Positions 42,746 to 48,724 of a DNA stretch of 48,724 nt are shown one piece after another. The translations under genes and the position numbers were made by a program. The notes below the pieces were generated by a model. That model saw nothing but the letters and a program-made list of their open reading frames with translations, made no database searches and had not been told where the DNA came from. The stretch spans positions 1-48,724 of the forward strand of contig JAJPEN010000014.1 of assembly GCA_021166835.1 (NCBI GenBank). Reading direction: 5' to 3'. Numbering within the stretch: the first letter of the stretch is position 1; every line of letters begins with the position of its first letter. The stretch comes from Burkholderiaceae bacterium (GTDB lineage Bacteria > Pseudomonadota > Gammaproteobacteria > Burkholderiales > Burkholderiaceae).

Positions 42746-42769
42746 CAGACCGGATTATAGACCAGTCTG
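42746..42769 (-). promoter_or_regulatory. Antitoxin-toxin promoter with operator-like inverted repeat
   Basis: On the minus strand a perfect -10 TATAAT (42754-42759) lies 23 bp before the antitoxin ATG. It is flanked by CAGAC (42746-42750) and GTCTG (42765-42769), an inverted repeat that embraces the -10. That position suits autorepression. A good -35 is not seen. Confidence 0.6.
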
Positions 42770-42784
42770 AAGGGTCCACCTACA

Positions 42785-42812
42785 AGAAATCGGGCGCTTC
42801 GGCCCGATTTCT
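42785..42812 (-). terminator. Terminator downstream of the ABC binding-protein gene
   Basis: AGAAATCGGGC and GCCCGATTTCT form an 11-bp perfect stem around GCTTCG. On the minus strand the stem ends in TTTCTTG, a modest T-rich tail. It lies 25 bp after the binding-protein stop and before the antitoxin promoter, so it insulates the two. Confidence 0.7.
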
Positions 42813-42837
42813 CGTTGGCAACCCCGCGATCCGTGAG

Positions 42838-44079
42838 TCAGGCCTTCCGCTCCTGCCACCCCGGCACCGGAAACACCGGCTTCGCCTGCGCTGCGCTCTC
42901 CGGCAGCACCACCTTCGGTTCCCCGCCCCGGTTCTGGATGCACGCCGACGCGATGTGCGTGTTCTGGCCCTTCGCGTCGAACTGGATCGGACCGCCGATC
43001 ATCACGTGCTCGGCGATGTTCGTCTTGCGCAGCGCGTCGGCCAGCTGCGCGCCGTCGGCGGTGCCGGCGCGCTTGAAGGCGTCGGCGGCGATCATCATCG
43101 CCTCGAAGGTGAAGCCCACGTTCAGCGCGTGGAACATCAGCTTCTCCTGCGGGAACTGCTTGTTGAACTGCGCCTCGACGCGCCGGGTGAGTTCGGCCTT
43201 CGGGTTGTACCAGGGCACGTTCGAGATGCAGTAGTCGGAGTACCTGTTGCCCAGCGCCTTGTAGAACTGCGCCTCGTACATGCCGGGCGATCCGGGGCTG
43301 AGGATCGCCTGGGGCGACCAGCGCTGCTTGACCAGCTCGCGCACGAGCAGGATCGCGTCGTTCAGGCGGCTCACCAGCAGGATGAAGTCGGCATTCGTGG
43401 CCTTGGCCTTGGCGACTTCCACCGACAGGTCGCGCGCTTCACGGTCGTAGGCGATGGTGTCGACGATCTTGAACGGCAGGTAGTCGAGCCTGGGCAGGAT
43501 CGCCGCGATGCCCTTGGCCATCGAGGTGCCGAAGGTGTCGTTCACGTGCAGGAAAACCGCCGTGCGCGGCGCGCGCCCGGTGGCCTGGAACAGGTCACGC
43601 GTGAGCGCCAGGCCGTTGGTGATCAGCTCGCCCGCGGTGGTGAAGTTGCGGAACGTGTACTTGTAGCCCTGTTCGGTGATCTGCGGCGCCGCGGCGATGT
43701 TCACCACCAGCGGCACTTTGCGCTGCTCGGCCACCTGCGCGATCGCGGCGGTGGGTCCGGAGTCGAAGGCGCCCATCAGCACCTGCGCACCCTCGTCGAT
43801 CAGCTTCTCGGCACGCGAACGCGCGACGTCGACGTTCGACTCGATGTCGGCGTTCATCAGTTCGACGTCGACCCCGTACATCTCCTTCAGCAGCGCCGGC
43901 GAGATGTCGGCGCCGCGCTGGCACGACTGGCCGATGAAGGCGAGAGCGCCGGAGCGCGGCAGCAGCACGCCGACCTTCAGCTTCTTCGACTGCGCGCGGA
44001 CGATCGCCGGCGCGGCGAGCGCGCCCGCTCCGCTGACGACGGCCGCACGGTTGAAATCACGACGCGTGAATCCGGTCAT
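42838..44079 (-). CDS. ABC transporter substrate-binding protein, LivJ-like, Tat-exported
   Basis: This periplasmic type I binding protein has 413 residues. It begins with a twin-arginine signal (TRRDFNRAAVVSGAGALAAP) and the mature LKVGVLLPRSGALAFIGQ, followed by two Rossmann-like lobes (VLMGAFDSGPTAAIAQVAEQ; AVFLHVNDTFGTSMAKGI). It probably serves the livHMGF permease, from which it is separated by the PEP-CTERM and toxin genes. Ligand cannot be read from the sequence; linkage to an acyl-CoA synthetase suggests an organic acid or aromatic rather than an amino acid. It lies 68 bp after the synthetase gene. Confidence 0.9.
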   Translation of the reverse strand: MTGFTRRDFNRAAVVSGAGALAAPAIVRAQSKKLKVGVLLPRSGALAFIGQSCQRGADISPALLKEMYGVDVELMNADIESNVDVARSRAEKLIDEGAQVLMGAFDSGPTAAIAQVAEQRKVPLVVNIAAAPQITEQGYKYTFRNFTTAGELITNGLALTRDLFQATGRAPRTAVFLHVNDTFGTSMAKGIAAILPRLDYLPFKIVDTIAYDREARDLSVEVAKAKATNADFILLVSRLNDAILLVRELVKQRWSPQAILSPGSPGMYEAQFYKALGNRYSDYCISNVPWYNPKAELTRRVEAQFNKQFPQEKLMFHALNVGFTFEAMMIAADAFKRAGTADGAQLADALRKTNIAEHVMIGGPIQFDAKGQNTHIASACIQNRGGEPKVVLPESAAQAKPVFPVPGWQERKA

Positions 44080-44147
44080 GCTCCTCTCCTCGTGGTGTTT
44101 GTTCGGTGCGGCAGCGGATCTGCCGAAATCGAAAGCCGATTACCCTA

Positions 44148-45653
44148 TCACGCCGGCGGCACCTGATCACGCAGAACGCGCTTCAGGATTTTCCCGGTGG
44201 CGCTCTTCGGCAACTCGCTGACGATCTCCACGCGCGTCGGCACCTTGTAGGCGGCGATGTTCACCCGGCACCAGGCAATGACGTCTTCGGGAGCGATCGC
44301 CTGTCCCGCCTTCGGCACGACTGCCGCGACCACCTGCTCGCCCTTCTCGGGATGCGGGATGCCGTAGACCGCCACTTCCTGCACCTGCGGCAGCTTGTAC
44401 AGGTACTGCTCGAGCTCGGCCGGCCACACCTTGAAACCAGACACGTTGATCATGTCCTTGACGCGATCCACGATGTAGACGTAGCCGTCGGCGTCCATGC
44501 GGCCGATGTCGCCCGAGTGCAGCCAGCCGTCGCGCAGCGCCTGCGCGGTGTCCTCCGGCCGGTTCCAGTAGCCGAGCATGACGCCGGGGCCGCGGATGCA
44601 GATCTCGCCCCATTCGCCGAGCGGCAGTTCGCGGTCGTTCTCGTCGAGGATCTTCAGCGTGAAGCCTTCCACCGCGCGTCCCACCGAACCGAAGCGGTGC
44701 TCGACGAGGTCGTTGTAGCAGGCGAAAGGCGAGCACTCGGTGAGTCCGTAGCCCTCGTACACCCGGCGGCCGAAGCGTTCGGTCCAGCGGCGGGAGATCT
44801 CCTCGGGCATCGTCGCCGCGGCCGACATCTCGTAGCGGATCGACGACAGGTCCCACTTCGACAGGTCCATCGCCAGCAGGCCGATGAAGATCGTCGGCAC
44901 GCCGAAGAACAGCGTGATGCGCTCGCGCTGGATGGCGTCGAGCACGACGTCGGGCACGAAGCGGCGGAACAGGCAGATCGTCGAGCCGGCGAGAATCGCC
45001 GCGTTCAGGATGTAGTTCTGCCCGTAGACGTGGAACAGCGGCAGGAACACGCACAGGCGATCGTCGTCGCGGTAGCCCGAGTATTTCGCGGCGCTGGCGA
45101 CGTTGCTCGCGATGTTCGACTGCGACAGCGTCACCCCCTTCGGAAAGCCGGTGGTGCCCGACGAGTAGAGCAGCGCCGCCGGGTCGTCGGCGGCGCGCTC
45201 GACCGGCTCGAAGCGCTCGGGCTGCCCCGCGCACCATTGCACGAGCGTCGGCGCGCCGCTGCTCGCCTCGCCTTCGCAGACGACGACGTGCTTCAGCGCC
45301 GGGCACGACTCGCGCGGCACGAATTGCACGAGTTCCGCGGTAGTGAAGACGAGCACCGACCCCGAGTCGTTCAGCAGGTACTCGACCTCGCCCGCGCGGA
45401 AGATCGCGTTGATCGACACCGGGATCGCGCCGATCTTCTGCGCCGCGTAGTAGGTCGTGGCGTACTCGGGCACGTTCGGCAGGTACAGCGCGACGCGGTC
45501 GCCGGCGCCGATGCCGTTGGCGCGCATCGCGTTGGCCAGGCGCGAAGCGTCGGTTTCGAGCTGGCCGTAGGTGATCGTGCGGCCCTCGAAAAGGATCGCG
45601 GGCTTCGACGGCGCACGCGCCGCCCATTGCTGCAGGCTCGTAGCGAGATTCAT
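44148..45653 (-). CDS. Acyl-CoA synthetase (AMP-forming)
   Basis: This is an adenylate-forming enzyme of 501 residues that activates an organic acid to its CoA thioester. The ATP-binding motifs are LLYSSGTTGFPKGVTLSQSN and YEGYGLTECSP; the hinge region is DRVKDMINVSGFKVWPAELE and the C-terminal lysine is in PKSATGKILKR. It is annotated best as a long-chain- or aromatic-acid-CoA ligase; the chain length is unknown. It lies 34 bp after the lytic transglycosylase gene and upstream of the binding-protein gene. Its product could feed beta-oxidation, including the enzyme at 4.1-6.2 kb. Confidence 0.93.
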   Translation of the reverse strand: MNLATSLQQWAARAPSKPAILFEGRTITYGQLETDASRLANAMRANGIGAGDRVALYLPNVPEYATTYYAAQKIGAIPVSINAIFRAGEVEYLLNDSGSVLVFTTAELVQFVPRESCPALKHVVVCEGEASSGAPTLVQWCAGQPERFEPVERAADDPAALLYSSGTTGFPKGVTLSQSNIASNVASAAKYSGYRDDDRLCVFLPLFHVYGQNYILNAAILAGSTICLFRRFVPDVVLDAIQRERITLFFGVPTIFIGLLAMDLSKWDLSSIRYEMSAAATMPEEISRRWTERFGRRVYEGYGLTECSPFACYNDLVEHRFGSVGRAVEGFTLKILDENDRELPLGEWGEICIRGPGVMLGYWNRPEDTAQALRDGWLHSGDIGRMDADGYVYIVDRVKDMINVSGFKVWPAELEQYLYKLPQVQEVAVYGIPHPEKGEQVVAAVVPKAGQAIAPEDVIAWCRVNIAAYKVPTRVEIVSELPKSATGKILKRVLRDQVPPA

Positions 45654-45687
45654 CGTGGCTTCCGGAGCGACGGGACAGTGCTCCGTC

Positions 45688-46371
45688 TTATAGCACTTTC
45701 GCTGCGGGCTCCGGACTGCGCTCGGTGAAGCGCTCGGGGGCAGGCTGGCGCTCGCGCGGCGGCGCGTACTGCCAGCGCTTCCACGCGCTCAGCACGGCGT
45801 TCGGGTATTCGGCCTTGCCGAGGCTGCCGTTGTAGCGGCCGAGCGCGCGGAACAGGTCGCCGCGCTCGATGTCGAGATAGTGGCGCAGGATCGTGCAGCC
45901 GTAGCGCAGATTCGTACGCGCATCGAAGAGCTTGGCGCTGTCTGCGTCGCCGATCAGCTGCGTCCAGAACGGCATCACCTGCATGTAGCCGCGCGCGCCC
46001 GCGCTGGAGACCGCATAGCGGCGGAAGTTGCTCTCGACCTCGATCAGGCCGAGCACGAGATGAGGATCGAGCCCGGCGCGCTGCGCCTCGTAGCGCACTG
46101 CATGCAGGAACTCGATGCGCTGGCGGTACTCGGGCTTCCAGCGGCGCGGCAGGCGCGAGGACATCGTCGACAGCCAGTCGACTTTCTCCGAAATCGACGC
46201 GAAATGCGGCTGGGGCGTCTCGTGGTCTTCGCGCACGGCGGCGGCGAGTGCCGAGCGCATCGAGTCGCTGAGCGCCTCGTACTGCTGCGAGCCCGCGCGC
46301 GCGGGCCTCGACGCGATCAGCGCGGCGAACAGCGCGCAGGTGAGCAGCAGCAGGAACAGGACACGTTTCAT
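45688..46371 (-). CDS. Lytic transglycosylase (SLT domain)
   Basis: This exported murein hydrolase has 227 residues, an N-terminal signal peptide (VLFLLLLTCALFAALIA, then RPARAG) and an SLT domain (about 95-190). It has the catalytic Glu113 in GLIEVESNFRRYA, GARGYMQVMPF and ALGRYNGSLGKAEYP. It cleaves between MurNAc and GlcNAc to leave 1,6-anhydro ends, the substrate form recycled later by AmpD and Mpl encoded elsewhere in this window. A Pro/Glu/Arg-rich tail follows the domain. It sits between proS and the synthetase. Confidence 0.93.
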   Translation of the reverse strand: MKRVLFLLLLTCALFAALIASRPARAGSQQYEALSDSMRSALAAAVREDHETPQPHFASISEKVDWLSTMSSRLPRRWKPEYRQRIEFLHAVRYEAQRAGLDPHLVLGLIEVESNFRRYAVSSAGARGYMQVMPFWTQLIGDADSAKLFDARTNLRYGCTILRHYLDIERGDLFRALGRYNGSLGKAEYPNAVLSAWKRWQYAPPRERQPAPERFTERSPEPAAKVL

Positions 46372-46398
46372 TCGCCGGCGATTGAATCGCCGCGCGGC

Positions 46399-48189
46399 TC
46401 AGTCGGCAAGCGCCTGCCGGATGGCCGGCAGTGCGCCGCCGACGGGAACCTGCTCGACCTGCATTGCGCGTCGCACGAGCACCTCGATCCTGCCGTCCTT
46501 GAGGCTCCTCTCGCCGACGGTGACGCGCACCGGAACGCCGATCAGTTCCCAGTCGGCGAACATCGCCCCGGGACGCTCGTCGCGATCGTCGAGCAGGACG
46601 TCCACCCCCTCGGCGAGCAGCTGCTCGTAGAGCGCATCGGCGGTGGCGCGCACGACGTCGGAGCGCGCGTAGCCGGGCGGCACGATGACGACCTCGAAGG
46701 GCGCGATCGGACGCGGCCACGCGATGCCACGCTCGTCGTGGTTCTGCTCGATCGCGGCGCCCAGCAGCCGCGTGATCCCGATGCCGTAGCAGCCCATCTC
46801 GAAGGGCTTCGACCGGCCGTCGGCATCGACGAACACGGCGTTCATCTCCTTCGAATAGCGCGTGCCGAGGAAGAACACGTGGCCGACCTCGATGCCGCGC
46901 TGGATGGCCAGCGTACCCTTGCCGTCGGGAGAGGGATCGCCCTCGCGCACGTTGCGGATGTCGGCGACCAGCGGCTCGGGAAGATCGCGGCCCCAGTTCA
47001 CGCCGGTGTAGTGGAAGTCGGCTTGGTTCGCGCCGCAGACGAAGTCGTGCATGTTCGCCACCGTGCGGTCGGCGACGACGCGCACCGGCCTGCGCGTGCC
47101 GATCGGGCCGAGATAGCCGGGCGGCGAGCCGAAGTGCTCGACGATCTCGGCGTCGGTGGCGAAACGAAAGCCTTCGAGGCTGTCGATCTTGCCCGCCTTG
47201 ACCTCGTTCAGTTCGTGATCGCCGCGCACGAGCAGCAGCCAGATCTGTGTTCCGGCTGCAGGCGCGTGCGGAGGCTCGCCCGGCACCGACGCGACGCGCG
47301 CCTCGCCGTGGATGCGCGTGTCCGAGCGCGCGTCGACCGCGAGCACGATCGACTTCACCGTGCGCTCGAGCGGAATGCCGAGCAGTTCGGCGACTTCCTC
47401 GCAGCGCGCGCGCGACGGGGTGGCCACCTTCACCAGCGGTTCGGTGGGCGCCGCGCGCCGTTCGACCAGCGGCAGCGCCTCGGCGAGTTCGATGTTGGCC
47501 GCGTAATCGGAATCGGGGCACCAGGCGATCGCGTCCTCGCCGGTATCGGCGATCACCTGGAACTCGTGGCTGGCCGAGCCGCCGATCGCGCCGGTGTCGG
47601 CGGCGACCGCGCGAAAGCGCAGCCCCATGCGCGAGAAGATCGCGCGATACGCGTCGAACATCGCGCGATAACTCGCCAGCGCCGATTCGCGGTCGCGATC
47701 GAAGGAATACGCGTCCTTCATCGTGAACTCGCGCCCGCGCATCACGCCGAAGCGCGGCCGGCGCTCGTCGCGGAACTTCGTCTGGATGTGATAGAAGTTC
47801 TTCGGCAATTGCTTGTAGCTGCGCAACTCGTTGCGCGCGATGTCGGTGACGACCTCTTCCGAGGTGGGCTGCACGATGAAGTCGCGCTGGTGGCGATCCT
47901 TCACGCGCAGCAGTTCCGGTCCGTATTTGTCCCACCGACCCGACTCGACCCACAATTCGGCCGGTTGGACGACCGGCATCAGCAATTCGATTGCACCTGC
48001 CCGGTTCATCTCGTCGCGCACGATCGCTTCGATCTTGCGAATGCTGCGCAGGCCCAGCGGCATGTACGTGTAGATACCGCCGGCGACCTTGCGGATCATG
48101 CCGGCCCTCGTCATCAGGCGATGACTGACGACCTCGGCGTCGGCCGGTGCTTCCTTTTGCGTCGACAGGTGGAAACGAGAAGCTTTCAT
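46399..48189 (-). CDS. proS: Prolyl-tRNA synthetase (bacterial type)
   Basis: This class II aminoacyl-tRNA synthetase has 596 residues, near the bacterial norm of about 570. Blocks are [16 protein letters not shown] (motif 1), [21 protein letters not shown] (motif 2, in [12 protein letters not shown]) and [18 protein letters not shown] (motif 3). The editing insertion between motifs 2 and 3 is present (from about residue 225; [10 protein letters not shown]). It is therefore the long bacterial, editing-competent form. Start ATG at 48189; the intergenic space with the divergent rppH is 106 bp. Confidence 0.98.
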   Translation of the reverse strand: MKASRFHLSTQKEAPADAEVVSHRLMTRAGMIRKVAGGIYTYMPLGLRSIRKIEAIVRDEMNRAGAIELLMPVVQPAELWVESGRWDKYGPELLRVKDRHQRDFIVQPTSEEVVTDIARNELRSYKQLPKNFYHIQTKFRDERRPRFGVMRGREFTMKDAYSFDRDRESALASYRAMFDAYRAIFSRMGLRFRAVAADTGAIGGSASHEFQVIADTGEDAIAWCPDSDYAANIELAEALPLVERRAAPTEPLVKVATPSRARCEEVAELLGIPLERTVKSIVLAVDARSDTRIHGEARVASVPGEPPHAPAAGTQIWLLLVRGDHELNEVKAGKIDSLEGFRFATDAEIVEHFGSPPGYLGPIGTRRPVRVVADRTVANMHDFVCGANQADFHYTGVNWGRDLPEPLVADIRNVREGDPSPDGKGTLAIQRGIEVGHVFFLGTRYSKEMNAVFVDADGRSKPFEMGCYGIGITRLLGAAIEQNHDERGIAWPRPIAPFEVVIVPPGYARSDVVRATADALYEQLLAEGVDVLLDDRDERPGAMFADWELIGVPVRVTVGERSLKDGRIEVLVRRAMQVEQVPVGGALPAIRQALAD

Positions 48190-48257
48190 GGGGAATCCGG
48201 GAGCGCAACGCAGGGAAGACGGCGTCGCAATTGCGGCTGACGCGAGAGGCCACTGGC

Positions 48258-48263
48258 TATAAT
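48258..48263 (+). promoter_or_regulatory. -10 element of rppH
   Basis: A perfect TATAAT lies 32 bp before the rppH ATG. The -35 is poor at 17 bp spacing; TTGCGG at 48231 lies 21 bp away. The divergent proS promoter must share this 106-bp gap. Confidence 0.5.
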
Positions 48264-48295
48264 CGAAGCGATTGTAAGAGATCGGGGGTGCGGCC

Positions 48296-48724
48296 ATGCT
48301 GGACCGTGACGGCTATCGCCCCAACGTCGGGATCATCCTGGTCAATTCGAGGAACTCGGTTTTCTGGGGGAAGCGGATACGCGAGCACTCCTGGCAGTTT
48401 CCGCAAGGCGGCATCAAGCGCGGCGAGTCGCCCGAGCAGGCGATGCTGCGCGAACTGCACGAGGAAGTGGGCCTGCATCCGCACCACGTCCGCATCGTCG
48501 GGCGCACGCGCGACTGGCTTCGCTACGAGGTGCCCGAACACTGGGTGCGTCGAGAGTGGCGGGGGCACTACCGCGGCCAGAAGCAGATCTGGTTCCTGGT
48601 GCGACTGGTCGGCCGCGATAGCGACATCGATCTGCGCGCCTCGAGTCACCCGGAGTTCGACGCCTGGCGTTGGAACGACTATTGGGTGCCGCTCGATGCG
48701 GTGATCGAGTTCAAGCGCGGCGTC
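48296..48724 (+). CDS. rppH: RNA pyrophosphohydrolase (partial, runs off the window)
   Basis: RppH removes pyrophosphate from mRNA 5' ends to start degradation by RNase E. The visible 143 codons include [18 protein letters not shown], the Nudix box within [20 protein letters not shown] plus VGL, and [13 protein letters not shown]. The frame is still open at the right edge, so the C-terminus is missing. The divergent proS-rppH order is common in Betaproteobacteria. Confidence 0.95.
   Translation, partial: MLDRDGYRPNVGIILVNSRNSVFWGKRIREHSWQFPQGGIKRGESPEQAMLRELHEEVGLHPHHVRIVGRTRDWLRYEVPEHWVRREWRGHYRGQKQIWFLVRLVGRDSDIDLRASSHPEFDAWRWNDYWVPLDAVIEFKRGV

Overview
The window is chromosomal DNA from a high-GC Betaproteobacterium, most likely of the order Burkholderiales. 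I infer this from the strong G/C bias at third codon positions, a Lys/Ala-rich histone H1-like gene, a PEP-CTERM protein, and gene orders typical of that group (ampD-pilR-pilS-PP0621-like-ccsA-like beside a divergent ffh; aroQ-accB-accC-prmA; proS beside a divergent rppH). I found no rRNA, tRNA, CRISPR array, insertion sequence or prophage. Coding density is very high, and many neighbours overlap by 4 bp (ATGA or GTGA), which suggests translational coupling.

Left part (1-7050): a G-rich edge with an inverted heptamer repeat, waaF (LPS core heptosyltransferase) and a small NTF2-like protein; bepA and moaC diverging from one short promoter region; a bifunctional beta-oxidation enzyme; and an unrecognised two-helix membrane protein. 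Next (7100-17123): a secreted trypsin-like protease that converges on a leftward operon of RNB-family RNase, TonB-like protein, aroE, mtgA and mgtE; then a leftward pair of a fused Mpl-YqiA protein and an SDR reductase.

Middle (17162-26600): a rightward operon of an unrecognised protein, a TlpA-like thioredoxin, aroQ, accB, accC, prmA, a DUF3426 zinc-ribbon protein and a PfkB kinase, linking disulfide exchange, aromatic synthesis and fatty-acid initiation. It converges on DUF167, YggT and histone H1-like genes. A 538-bp gene-free stretch then holds an orphan terminator. Beyond it lies a leftward operon: CcsA-like, PP0621-like, pilS, pilR, ampD.

Right part (30933-48724): ffh; a large secreted metalloprotease with an atypical zinc motif; an FAD-linked dehydrogenase; then a leftward livH-livM-livG-livF branched-chain amino-acid-type ABC transporter whose last gene overlaps an L,D-transpeptidase and a Tat-exported M15-like peptidase. 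A PEP-CTERM gene with a very good sigma-54 promoter, and a VapBC-type toxin-antitoxin pair, separate this transporter from its probable binding protein and an acyl-CoA synthetase. A lytic transglycosylase, proS and a truncated rppH complete the window.

Most of the window is housekeeping or envelope biology. The features most worth a second look are the sigma-54/PEP-CTERM unit, the Mpl-YqiA fusion, the HEIGHNLRFKH metalloprotease, the orphan terminator near 25.6 kb, and the coupling of an ABC transporter to peptidoglycan enzymes.
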